Below are positions 47,763 to 55,995 of a DNA stretch of 64,000 nucleotides, piece after piece. The position numbers were made by a program, and so were the translations under genes. Source of the DNA: DATARH01 sp035534855 (GTDB taxonomy: Bacteria > Pseudomonadota > Alphaproteobacteria > ATCC43930 > CGMCC-115725); assembly GCA_035534855.1 (NCBI GenBank), contig DATLRD010000028.1, forward strand, positions 15,503 through 79,502, read 5' to 3'. Below the pieces are notes generated by a model. That model worked only from the letters and a program-made list of their open reading frames with translations. It was not told where the DNA came from and did no database searches. Numbering within the stretch: the stretch's first letter is position 1; each line of letters begins with the position of its first letter.

Positions 47763-48080
47763 GTGCCCAGACTTCTTTTCAGGCCCGCTGCCCGCACCGA
47801 CCTGATCCAAATCTCCCGATACATCCAACGCCAAAGCGGCCACAAAAACATCGCTGCCGACTATGTTCTACGGATCAGGCAATGGTGCGAGCACCTGCTG
47901 GTGTTCCCGGAGGCCGGTCGGACAAGAGATGATTTGCGGCCGGGTATCCGCGTCGTCGCGTTTGAGCGGCGGGTCGTTATCGCCTACACGATCTTGCCAT
48001 CGGGCGATGTGGAAATTGGCCGGTTCTTTTACGGCGGCCGCAACTACGAGGCCATGATCGGGTCCGATCTGCAGCGGTAA
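47763..48080 (+). CDS. parE: ParE-type toxin
   Basis: The 105-residue product is a ParE/RelE-fold toxin: LLFRPAARTDLIQISRYIQRQSG, then RTRDDLRPGIRVVAFERRVVIAYTILPSGDVEIGRFFYGGRNYE. ParE toxins block DNA gyrase. The start is GTG 47763. With the parD gene it forms a complete, probably chromosomal toxin-antitoxin pair placed in a metabolic gene series, 18 bases before the hydroxyacyl-CoA dehydrogenase gene. Confidence 0.88.
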   Translation: MPRLLFRPAARTDLIQISRYIQRQSGHKNIAADYVLRIRQWCEHLLVFPEAGRTRDDLRPGIRVVAFERRVVIAYTILPSGDVEIGRFFYGGRNYEAMIGSDLQR

Positions 48081-48098
48081 CCGTGAGGAGGATGAGAG

Positions 48099-48944
48099 AT
48101 GCCTAACAAAGTCGGAGTCGTCGGGGCCGGGCTGATGGGGGCGGAGATCGCGCTGGTCTTTGCGCTCGCCGGGCACGAGGTGGTGCTCGCCGACCGCAGC
48201 GAGGATGTCGTTGCCGCCGCGCTCGACCGGCTCGGCCGGGTCATGGACCGCGGCATCGCCCGCGGCGCCTATAAGGACGACGAAAAGCCCGCCGCGCTCG
48301 CGCGCATCGCCACCACGGTCGCGCTCGACCCGTTCGCCGACTGCGATTTCGTCACCGAGGCGGTGTTCGAGAACGAGGCGGTCAAGGCCGAGACCTATGG
48401 TCGGCTCGACGCGATCTGCAAACCCGGCTGCATCTTTGCCAGCAACACCTCGACGATCCCGATCTCGACCCTCGCGTCGCATGTCGGCACGGCGCGCCGG
48501 CCCTATTTCATCGGCACGCATTATTTCTCGCCGGCCTCGCGCATGAAGCTGGTCGAGGTGATCCCGGCGTTCGAGACCGCGCCGGAAACCCTCGAGACCG
48601 CGCTGCGCCTGATGCGCGAGGCCGACAAGGTGCCGATCAGGGTCAAGGACGTCGCCGGGTTCGCGGTCAACCGCATGTTCCTGATCTTCCTCGCCGAGGC
48701 GGTGCGGCTTGTCGAGGACGGGGTGGCCACCGTCGAAGACATCGACACCGCCTGCAAGCTCGGGCTCGGCCACCCGATGGGTCCGTTCGAACTGATGGAC
48801 GCGACCACCTCCAACCTGTGTTTGCAGGCGACCGAAATCCTCCACGAGGCCTATGGCGAGCGTTTCCGCCCGCCGGCGCTGCTCAAGCAGCGGGTGCGCG
48901 CCGGGTTTGTCGGCGGCCGCGGCGGCAAGGGCTGGCGCAAGTGA
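48099..48944 (+). CDS. 3-hydroxyacyl-CoA dehydrogenase
   Basis: The 281-residue product has the N-terminal NAD domain (VGVVGAGLMGAEIALVFALAGHE), CDFVTEAVFENEAVKAETYGRLD, IFASNTSTIPISTLASHVG with the catalytic Ser/His region GTHYFSPASRMKLVEVI, and the C-terminal dimerisation domain (DVAGFAVNRMFLIFLAEAV, LGLGHPMGPFELMD). It oxidises 3-hydroxyacyl-CoA (for example 3-hydroxybutyryl-CoA). ATG 48099 follows GAGGAGG. Its stop overlaps the start of the SDR gene (GTGA). Confidence 0.93.
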   Translation: MPNKVGVVGAGLMGAEIALVFALAGHEVVLADRSEDVVAAALDRLGRVMDRGIARGAYKDDEKPAALARIATTVALDPFADCDFVTEAVFENEAVKAETYGRLDAICKPGCIFASNTSTIPISTLASHVGTARRPYFIGTHYFSPASRMKLVEVIPAFETAPETLETALRLMREADKVPIRVKDVAGFAVNRMFLIFLAEAVRLVEDGVATVEDIDTACKLGLGHPMGPFELMDATTSNLCLQATEILHEAYGERFRPPALLKQRVRAGFVGGRGGKGWRK

Positions 48945-49714
48945 ACCTGGCCGGCAAGGTCGCCGTCATCACCGGCGCGGCGCAGGGCATCGGCGCCGGC
49001 CTCGCCGAGCGGTTTGCCGCAGAGGGCGCCGGGGCAGTCGTCGTCGCCGATATCAACGAGGCCGGCGCCGCCGCGGTGGCCGGCAAGATCGACGGCGCGG
49101 CGATGCGCTGCGACGTGTCGCAAGAGGCTGAAATCGCGCGGCTGATCGACGATACCGAGCGCCGGTTCGGGCCGATCGACCTGTTCTGCTCGAACGCCGG
49201 GATCGCCGTGCTCGACCCCGATTGGGACAACCCGGCGAGCGCGCCGGACGACGGTTGGGCGCGCAGCTGGGCGGTCAACGTCATGGCGCATGTCTATGCC
49301 GCGCGCCATCTGGTGCCGCGGATGAGCACGCGCGGCGGCGGCACTTTCCTCAACACCGTGTCTGCGGCGGGCCTGTTGTCGCAGATCGGCAGCGGCGCCT
49401 ATTCGACGACCAAGCACGCCGCGCTCGGTTTCGCCGAGAACCTGGCGATCGCGACGCGCGACCGCGGCATCCGCGTATCGGTGCTGTGCCCGCAGGGCGT
49501 CGATACCCCGATGCTGCACGGCATTACCCGCGGCGTGCCCGATAGGGACGGCGTGCTGACCCCGGCCGAAATCGCCGACGCCGTCGTCGCCGGGCTCGCC
49601 GCCGAGCGTTTTCTGATATTGCCGCACCCGCAGGTCGCGACCTACTGGCGCCGCAAGGCCGACGATCACGACCGCTGGCTCGCCGGCATGGCGCGGCTGC
49701 GGCGGATGTCGTGA
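48941..49714 (+). CDS. Short-chain dehydrogenase/reductase
   Basis: The 257-residue SDR has VAVITGAAQGIGAGLAERFA (TGxxxGIG), CSNAGIAVLD (NAG), the active-site Ser and YxxxK in GSGAYSTTKHAALGF, and VLCPQGVDTPML. It is a classical NAD(P)-dependent enzyme. The GTG start overlaps the preceding stop by four bases, so it is translationally coupled to the hydroxyacyl-CoA dehydrogenase; the substrate is probably a related hydroxyacyl intermediate or alcohol. Confidence 0.9.
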   Translation: MNLAGKVAVITGAAQGIGAGLAERFAAEGAGAVVVADINEAGAAAVAGKIDGAAMRCDVSQEAEIARLIDDTERRFGPIDLFCSNAGIAVLDPDWDNPASAPDDGWARSWAVNVMAHVYAARHLVPRMSTRGGGTFLNTVSAAGLLSQIGSGAYSTTKHAALGFAENLAIATRDRGIRVSVLCPQGVDTPMLHGITRGVPDRDGVLTPAEIADAVVAGLAAERFLILPHPQVATYWRRKADDHDRWLAGMARLRRMS

Positions 49715-49778
49715 GGAACCAACGCGGCGTTGAAAGCGTGTAAGATCAGGCAGCGCGGCGCTTTTCCGGGTGCCCATC

Positions 49779-51035
49779 ATGAACGATCAGCCGACCGGTT
49801 CGGCGCGGCCAGCGGCCGGGCCTCTTCGCCTCCATATTCCCGAGCATCACGGCACGCCCGGCGGGCACGCCGATTTCAGCTATTTCCGCCTGCCGCCGGC
49901 GGGCGGGTTTGCCCGGCCGCCGTTCGACTGCCCGGCGGTCGAGACGCACAAGCTGGCGACGGCGCTCATTCGCGTGCTCGACGGCGATGGCGCGGTGGGC
50001 GAGTGGGACCCGCATCTCGACCCCGAGACGCTGCGCACGGGGCTGCGCGCGATGATGCTGACCCGCGTCTTCGATGACCGGATGCACCGGCAGCAGCGCG
50101 CCGGCAAGACCTCGTTCTACATGAAATGCACCGGCGAGGAGGCGATCGGCGTCGCCCAGGCGATGGCGCTCAATCCCGACGACATGGTGTTTCCGACCTA
50201 TCGCCAGCAGGGCCTGTTGATCGCCCGCGGCTATCCGATCGTCGACATGATGTGCCAGATCTATTCCAACGCGCGCGACCCGCTGAAAGGGCGGCAATTG
50301 CCGGTGCTCTATTCGTCGCGCGCGTATTCGTTCTTTTCGCTGTCGGGCAATCTCGGGACCCAGTTCCCGCACGCGGTCGGGTTTGCGATGGCCTCGGCCT
50401 ACAAGGGCGAGCGCCGCATCGCCGCCGGGTGGATCGGCGAGGGGGCGACCGCAGAGCCCGATTTCCACCACGCGCTGACCTTTGCCGCGGTGTACCGAGC
50501 GCCGGTCGTGCTCAATGTCGTCAACAACCAATGGGCGATCTCGTCGCACCAGGAGGTCGCGGGCGGCGACGAGGCGACGTTTGCCGCGCGCGCGATCGGG
50601 TTCGGCCTCGCCTGCCTCAGGGTCGACGGCAACGATTTTCTCGCGGTCTATTCGGCGACGCGATGGGCCGCCGAGCGCGCCCGCGCCAACCACGGCGCGA
50701 CGCTGATCGAGCTATTCACCTACCGCGCCGGGTCGCACTCGACGAGCGACGATCCGACCCGCTACCGACCCGAGGACGAGCCGGCGACCTGGCCCCTGGG
50801 CGACCCGGTCGTGCGCCTCAAGGACCACCTGATCCGGCTCGGCGAATGGTCGCAGGAGCGCCACGCCGCGCTCGAAAAGGAGCTGGTTGAGCAGGTCCGC
50901 GCCGCCAACCGCGAGGCGGAGAAATCCGGCACGCTCGACCAGGGCCCGCAATTCAGCGCCGCGACGATGTTCGACGACGTCTACAAGGAGATGCCGCAGC
51001 ATCTGCGCGCGCAGCGCCAGGAGCTGGGGGTTTAG
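49779..51035 (+). CDS. bkdA1: Branched-chain 2-oxoacid dehydrogenase E1 alpha
   Basis: This subunit binds ThDP and decarboxylates 2-oxoisovalerate-type acids. The 418-residue product has LTRVFDDRMHRQQRAGKTSFY (E1alpha start of core), VFPTYRQQGLLIARG, the ThDP motif GWIGEGATAEPDFH..NVVNNQWAIS and the phosphorylation-loop-like THRAGSHSTSDD region (here TYRAGSHSTSDDPTRYRP). The long N-terminal extension is typical of BCKDH E1alpha and separates it from pyruvate-type E1. GTG 49770 is an alternative start. E1beta, E2 and E3 genes follow. Confidence 0.9.
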   Translation: MNDQPTGSARPAAGPLRLHIPEHHGTPGGHADFSYFRLPPAGGFARPPFDCPAVETHKLATALIRVLDGDGAVGEWDPHLDPETLRTGLRAMMLTRVFDDRMHRQQRAGKTSFYMKCTGEEAIGVAQAMALNPDDMVFPTYRQQGLLIARGYPIVDMMCQIYSNARDPLKGRQLPVLYSSRAYSFFSLSGNLGTQFPHAVGFAMASAYKGERRIAAGWIGEGATAEPDFHHALTFAAVYRAPVVLNVVNNQWAISSHQEVAGGDEATFAARAIGFGLACLRVDGNDFLAVYSATRWAAERARANHGATLIELFTYRAGSHSTSDDPTRYRPEDEPATWPLGDPVVRLKDHLIRLGEWSQERHAALEKELVEQVRAANREAEKSGTLDQGPQFSAATMFDDVYKEMPQHLRAQRQELGV

Positions 51036-51060
51036 GCGATGCCGGCCGGAAATCCTTCAA

Positions 51061-51140
51061 CCGTCGCCCCCGCGAACGCGGGGGGCCAGGAGCCAACGGC
51101 GGGGCGCTTGCCCTGGATTCCCGCTTTCGCGGGAATGACG
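51061..51140. repeat. Dispersed double-hairpin repeat, copy D
   Basis: The left palindrome CCCCCGCGAACGCGGGGG and the right palindrome TTCCCGCTTTCGCGGGAA are in the 127-base spacer between E1alpha and E1beta. The layout is as in copies B and C, with different stem sequences that keep the pairing. Confidence 0.7.
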
Positions 51141-51162
51141 AGTCGCGAGGGGGCTTAGACAG

Positions 51163-52176
51163 ATGGCCGCGATGAACATGGTACAGGCGCTCAATTCGGC
51201 GATGGACGTGATGCTGGCGCGCGACCCCAGCGTCTTGATCTTTGGCGAGGATGTCGGGTTTTACGGCGGCGTCTTCCGGGTTACCGAAGGCTTGCAGAAA
51301 AAGCACGGCCTGCAGCGCGTGTTCGACGCGCCGATCGCCGAGGGGGGCATGCTCGGCGTCGCGGTTGGCATGGGCGCTTGCGGCCTGCGGCCGGTCGTCG
51401 AGGTGCAGTTTGCCGACTACATCTACCCGGCGACCGACCAGCTGATTTCCGAGGCGGCGCGGCTGCGCTACCGCTCGGGCGGCGAGTTCTGGGCGCCGAT
51501 CACCGTGCGCGCGCCGTGCGGCGGTGGCATCTTCGGCGGCCAGACCCACAGCCAGAGCCCGGAGGCGATCTTCACCCATGTCTGCGGGCTGAAGACGGTG
51601 ATCCCGTCCAACCCCTACGACGCCAAGGGGCTGCTGATCAGCGCGATCGAGGATGACGACCCGGTCGTGTTTTTCGAGCCGAAGCGGCTCTACAACGGCC
51701 CGTTCGACGGGCATCCCGACCGGCCGGCGACGCCGTGGGCCCAGCATCCGCAAAGCGAGGTGCCCGAAGGGTACTACGCGATCCCGCTGGGCCAGGCCAC
51801 GGTAGTGCGGCCGGGCAGCGCGGTGACGATCCTCGCCTATGGCACGATGGTGCATGTCGCGCTGGCCGCGACCGCCGAGGCCGCAGTCGACGCCGAGGTG
51901 ATCGACCTGCGCTGCCTGCTCCCGCTCGACCTGGATACGATCGTCGCCTCGGTCGAAAAGACCGGGCGCTGCGTCATCGCACACGAGGCGACACGCACCA
52001 GCGGGTTCGGCGCCGAACTGGCGGCGCTCGTGCAGGAGCATTGCTTCTATCACCTCGAGGCGCCGATCGTGCGGGTAACCGGGTGGGACACGCCCTATCC
52101 GCACGTCTTCGAGTGGGAATATTTTCCGGGGCCGAAGCGTGTCGCCGATGGCATCCGCCGCGCCTTGACGAAATGA
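51163..52176 (+). CDS. bkdA2: Branched-chain 2-oxoacid dehydrogenase E1 beta
   Basis: The 337-residue product matches E1beta: MVQALNSAMDVMLARDPSVLIFGEDVGFYGGVFRVT, VFDAPIAEGGMLGVAVGMG, VVEVQFADYIYPATDQLISEAARLR, GGHTHSQ-like QTHSQSPEAIFTHVCGLK and DLRCLLPLDLDTI. It pairs with E1alpha into the alpha2beta2 decarboxylase. The Met at 51172 is an alternative start. Confidence 0.93.
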   Translation: MAAMNMVQALNSAMDVMLARDPSVLIFGEDVGFYGGVFRVTEGLQKKHGLQRVFDAPIAEGGMLGVAVGMGACGLRPVVEVQFADYIYPATDQLISEAARLRYRSGGEFWAPITVRAPCGGGIFGGQTHSQSPEAIFTHVCGLKTVIPSNPYDAKGLLISAIEDDDPVVFFEPKRLYNGPFDGHPDRPATPWAQHPQSEVPEGYYAIPLGQATVVRPGSAVTILAYGTMVHVALAATAEAAVDAEVIDLRCLLPLDLDTIVASVEKTGRCVIAHEATRTSGFGAELAALVQEHCFYHLEAPIVRVTGWDTPYPHVFEWEYFPGPKRVADGIRRALTK

Positions 52177-52193
52177 CATGGCGGCGAACTGAC

Positions 52194-53501
52194 ATGGCGC
52201 GCCAGATCGTCAAGGTGCCGGATATCGGCGAAGGCACGACCGAGGCCGAGATCATCGCCTGGCACGTCGCGGTCGGCGACACGATCGAGGAAGACGATCC
52301 GCTGGTCGACGTGATGACCGACAAGGCGACGGTCGAATTGCCGTCGCCCGCCGGCGGACGGATCGTGGCGATCCATGGCGCGGTCGGCGAGAAGCGTGCG
52401 GTCGGCTCCGTTCTGGTCGAGCTGGAGGTCGGAGCGGAGGCGTCGGCTGAGGTCGCGGTACCGGCTGGCCCTCACCCACCGGCCGCGACGCGGCCGGTCC
52501 CCCCTCTCCCGCAAGCGGGAGAGGGTTCTAACGCCGAGCCAATCCTGCCCCTCTCCCGCAATGCGGGAGAGGGTGCCGAGGGGCGAGGCCCCGAGGCGGG
52601 TGAGGGTAGGGAGCGAGTAGCCGGCCCTCCGGTCGCCAAGCCGCTTGCCGCGCCGGCGGTGCGAAAGCGGGCGTGGGACCGCGGCGTCGAATTGCAGTTC
52701 GTGCCCGGCACCGGGCCCGGCGGGCGGATCACCCAGGACGATCTCGACGCTTATCTGGCGCGCGGCGCGGCGCCGGCCGGAGCGGGGCCGGCGGTTCCGC
52801 CGGACGATACGGTCGAGGCGGTGCCGGTCGTCGGGCTGCGTCGGGCGATCGCCGCGCATCTCGAAGAGGCGCACCGCCGCATCCCGCATTTCGCCTATAT
52901 CGAAGAGGTCGATGTCGGCGCGGTCGAGGCGCTGCGCGCGCATCTCAACACCGCTCACCCGGGCCGGCCGCATCTGACGCTGCTGCCGTTTCTGATGCGC
53001 GCGATCGTGCGCGGCGTGGCGGTGCACCCGCAGGTCAACGCCCGCTATGACGACGCGGCTGGAATCCTCAACCGCCATCGCGCGGTGCATGTCGGGATCG
53101 CGACGCAGACCGAAAACGGGCTCGTCGTGCCGGTCGTGCGCCACGCCGAAACGCTCGATCTGTGGCAGGGGGCGGCCGAGATCGCCCGCCTCGCCGAGGC
53201 GGCGCGCAGCGGCAAGGCAACGCGCGAGGAGCTTACCGGCTCGACGATCACGATCACCAGCCTCGGCGCGCTCGGCGGCATCGCCGCGACGCCGGTGATC
53301 AACCTGCCCGAGGTCGCGATCATCGGGGTCAACAAGATCGTCGCCCGGCCGGTGGTGCGCGACGGGCAGATCGCGGTGGCGCAGATGATGAACCTGTCGT
53401 CGTCGTTCGATCACCGCATCGTCGACGGGTGGGAGGCGGCGTCGTTCATCCAGCGGGTCAAGGCCGGTCTCGAATTCCCCGCCACGCTGTTCATTGAGTA
53501 A
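52194..53501 (+). CDS. bkdB: Branched-chain 2-oxoacid dehydrogenase E2 (dihydrolipoamide acyltransferase)
   Basis: The 435-residue product has an N-terminal lipoyl domain with Lys44 in DVMTDKATVELPSP, a linker (~82-150), a peripheral subunit-binding domain (~152-190; GTGPGGRITQDDLDAYL), and the acyltransferase core ending with the catalytic SSSFDHRIVDGWE (His407, Asp411). The linker is odd: 52478-52573 consist of three perfect repeat-type hairpins read in frame as PPLPQAGEGSNAEP and LPLSRNAGEGAEGRG. ATG 52194 is preferred (MARQIVKVPDIGEG); 52173 is possible. Confidence 0.93.
   Translation: MARQIVKVPDIGEGTTEAEIIAWHVAVGDTIEEDDPLVDVMTDKATVELPSPAGGRIVAIHGAVGEKRAVGSVLVELEVGAEASAEVAVPAGPHPPAATRPVPPLPQAGEGSNAEPILPLSRNAGEGAEGRGPEAGEGRERVAGPPVAKPLAAPAVRKRAWDRGVELQFVPGTGPGGRITQDDLDAYLARGAAPAGAGPAVPPDDTVEAVPVVGLRRAIAAHLEEAHRRIPHFAYIEEVDVGAVEALRAHLNTAHPGRPHLTLLPFLMRAIVRGVAVHPQVNARYDDAAGILNRHRAVHVGIATQTENGLVVPVVRHAETLDLWQGAAEIARLAEAARSGKATREELTGSTITITSLGALGGIAATPVINLPEVAIIGVNKIVARPVVRDGQIAVAQMMNLSSSFDHRIVDGWEAASFIQRVKAGLEFPATLFIE
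52478..52573. repeat. REP-type hairpins inside the E2 linker coding sequence
   Basis: Three perfect palindromes follow each other: 52478-52498 (9-bp stem ACCGGCCGC), 52502-52525 (11-bp stem CCCTCTCCCGC, loop AA) and 52549-52573 (same 11-bp stem, loop AAT). The same CCCTCTCCC family occurs in intergenic DNA at 34174 and, less exactly, at 30180. The reading frame of the E2 gene is kept through them. Confidence 0.9.
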
Positions 53502-53517
53502 CGGGGGAGTAGCCGGC

Positions 53518-54909
53518 GTGGCCGAGACGATCCGCGCGCAGGTGCTGGTGGTCGGCGGCGGGCCGGGCGGCTATGTCGCGGCGATCCGCGCCGGCGAACT
53601 GGGCCTCGACACGGTGCTGGTCGATGCCGGCGGGCTCGGCGGCAACTGCCTGATGCGCGGCTGCATCCCGTCGAAGGCGCTGATCCACGCCGCAGATAAA
53701 TTTCACGCGATCGCCGGTGCGGTCGGCGGCGACGCGCTCGGCATCGCGCTGGATGCACCGCCGCGGCTCGACCTGGGGCGGACGATCGCGTGGAAGGATG
53801 GCATCGTCGCCCGGCTCAACGCCGGAATCGCCGGGCTGCTCGCGCGGGCGAAGGTGCGGGTGATAGGCGGCTGGGCCACCTTCAGCGACGCCAAGACCTG
53901 CACCGTCGGCGACACGCGGATCACCGCCGAGCATGTCGTGCTGGCCGCCGGCTCGGAACCGGTGGCGCTGCCGTCGCTGCCGTTCGGCGGCGCGGTAATC
54001 TCGTCGACCGAGGCGCTGGCGCTGACAGGGTTACCGCGCCGGCTGGCGGTGGTCGGGGCCGGGTATATCGGGCTCGAACTCGGCACCGCGTTCCGCAAGC
54101 TCGGGTCCGAGGTCACGGTGATCGAGACCGCCGAGCGCATCCTGCCGCGCTACGATGCGGCGCTGAGCGGGCCGGTGCGGCGCTGGCTCGATCGCGCCGG
54201 CGTCACGCTGCACACCGGCGCCGCGGTGACCGGCTTCGATGCCGATGGCAACTTGCGGGTCGCGCCGAAAGCCGGCGAGCCGATCGCCCTTGCTGCCGAT
54301 CGCGTGCTGGTTACGGTGGGCCGCCGCCCGGCGCTCCACGGCTGGGGGTTCGAGACGATGGCGGTCGATCTCGCCGGCGGCTTTGTCAGGGTCGACGACC
54401 AGTGCCGCACCACGATGCGCAATGTGTGGGCGATCGGCGACCTGACCGGCGAGCCGATGCTGGCGCACCGTGCCTCGGCGCAGGGGATCATGGTGGCCGA
54501 GATCATCGCCGGCGCGCGCCGCCGCTTTGCGCCGGCGGCGATCCCGGCGATCTGCTTTACCGAGCCCGAGATCGTCACAATCGGCTTGTCGCCCGACGAG
54601 GCCAGGGATGCGGGCATCGACGCCATCGTGTCGATAGTACCGCTTTCCGCCAACGGCCGGGCGCTGACGCTGGAAGCCGGTGACGACGGCGGGTTCGTCC
54701 GCGTCGTCGCGCAGCGCGATACCGGCCGGGTGGTCGGAGTCCAGGCGGTCGGGCGGCAGATCGCCGAACTTGCCGGCGAGTTCGCCCACGCGCTCGAAAT
54801 GGGCGCGGTGCTCGACGACGTCGCCGGCACGATCCACCCGCACCCGTCGCTCGGCGAAGCCTTTGGCGAGGCGGCGCAGCGCGGCCTCGCACGCGGCGTG
54901 CACGGCTGA
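53518..54909 (+). CDS. lpdA: Dihydrolipoyl dehydrogenase (E3)
   Basis: E3 reoxidises the lipoyl groups of E2 with FAD and NAD. The 463-residue product has QVLVVGGGPGGYVAAIRAGEL (FAD), the redox disulfide Cys44/Cys49 in GGNCLMRGCIPSK (usual GGTCLNVGCIPSK), RRLAVVGAGYIGLELGTA (NAD), VWAIGDLTGEPMLAHRAS and the C-terminal His-Glu pair in HPHPSLGEAF. GTG 53518 follows GGGGGA; the longer TTG start at 53494 would overlap the E2 stop. It completes the dehydrogenase operon begun at 49779. Confidence 0.93.
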   Translation: MAETIRAQVLVVGGGPGGYVAAIRAGELGLDTVLVDAGGLGGNCLMRGCIPSKALIHAADKFHAIAGAVGGDALGIALDAPPRLDLGRTIAWKDGIVARLNAGIAGLLARAKVRVIGGWATFSDAKTCTVGDTRITAEHVVLAAGSEPVALPSLPFGGAVISSTEALALTGLPRRLAVVGAGYIGLELGTAFRKLGSEVTVIETAERILPRYDAALSGPVRRWLDRAGVTLHTGAAVTGFDADGNLRVAPKAGEPIALAADRVLVTVGRRPALHGWGFETMAVDLAGGFVRVDDQCRTTMRNVWAIGDLTGEPMLAHRASAQGIMVAEIIAGARRRFAPAAIPAICFTEPEIVTIGLSPDEARDAGIDAIVSIVPLSANGRALTLEAGDDGGFVRVVAQRDTGRVVGVQAVGRQIAELAGEFAHALEMGAVLDDVAGTIHPHPSLGEAFGEAAQRGLARGVHG

Positions 54910-54942
54910 GTGCGCGCCCCGCCCGGCGCCGCGCGGAGCGGG

Positions 54943-55815
54943 TTAGTACGGGATGGAGCCGGTGACCACGGTGCGGTGCAGCACGCGGCGGTGCTGGGTC
55001 ATCTCATAATTTGCCAGCGCCCGGTGCAGCAGGCAGCGATTGTCCCACAGCACCAGGTCGCCGTCGCGCCAGCGGTGCGTGTAGATGAATTGCGGCTGGG
55101 TCGCGTGCTCCAGCAGTTCGAGCAACAGCGCCTCGCCCTCCGCCTCGGGCATGCCTAGGACGTGCGAGGCATGGTTGCCGATATAGAGGGTCTTGGCGCC
55201 GGTCTCCGGGTGGGTGCGCACCAGCGGATGGTCGACCGGCGGACGCTCGCGCATCTCGACATCCGAAGGCGGCGGCGCCCCGGCCCGGCGTCGGCTCGCC
55301 GCCCAGCTGTGCACCACGCGCAGCCCGGCGATCTGCTGCTTTGTCGCTACCGGCAGCGCGTCATACGCCATCGCCATGTTGGCGAACTGGGTGTCGCCGC
55401 CCGCCGGCGGCAGCGCCTTGGCGTGCAGCATGGTCATCAGCGACGGCACGGCGTGGTACGATTTGTCGGTGTGCCAATGATAGTTGCCGACCTGGGTCAG
55501 CTTGCCGGTCGGCCGCCCGTCGTCGCCGACATTGGTGACCATGTGGACGAGGCCATAGCGCCCCGCCGCCGAATGCCGCGCGACATGCTCCTCGATCTCG
55601 CCGAACTGCAGGGTGAAGGCGAGCTGCTCGTCGTTGCTCAAATCCTGGTCACGAAACACCAGGATGTGGTGGTCGAGAAAGGCGGCGAGGATGGCCTCGC
55701 GCACGGCCGGCGACAGCGGGCGGGAGAGATCGGCGCCGGTGATCGCGGCGCCGCCGGCCGGTGACAGGCGCGGCCCGATCGTCGGCGCGGCGGTGGCGGA
55801 TAGGGTCTCGGTCAT
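54943..55815 (-). CDS. TauD/TfdA family 2-oxoglutarate-dependent dioxygenase
   Basis: The 290-residue product has the iron site HxD..H: YHWHTDKSYHAVPSL and the distal His near HRRVLHRTVVTG, with the 2-oxoglutarate Arg nearby. GAAITGADLSRPLSPAVREAI and HHILVFRDQDLSNDEQLAFTLQFGEIE are typical TauD N-terminal motifs. Family members hydroxylate taurine, 2,4-D or related acids. It is on the minus strand between two plus-strand dehydrogenase groups; the start is divergent from the second E1alpha gene. Confidence 0.9.
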   Translation of the reverse strand: MTETLSATAAPTIGPRLSPAGGAAITGADLSRPLSPAVREAILAAFLDHHILVFRDQDLSNDEQLAFTLQFGEIEEHVARHSAAGRYGLVHMVTNVGDDGRPTGKLTQVGNYHWHTDKSYHAVPSLMTMLHAKALPPAGGDTQFANMAMAYDALPVATKQQIAGLRVVHSWAASRRRAGAPPPSDVEMRERPPVDHPLVRTHPETGAKTLYIGNHASHVLGMPEAEGEALLLELLEHATQPQFIYTHRWRDGDLVLWDNRCLLHRALANYEMTQHRRVLHRTVVTGSIPY

Positions 55816-55995
55816 TCTCGCTCCTCCCGGTCGCTGTCTGCCTGCGCGGCAAGCATGATCCCGCCGGGCGCCTGCCGCAAGCCGGGGCGCGCCCGCGCGT
55901 CGGCGGTCCGGCGCGGGGCTGCGTTGTGGTTGCCACGGGTCGCGCCGGCGCCCAAAATACCGGAAATGCCCAACAGGCTACGGGAGATCGCGCCG

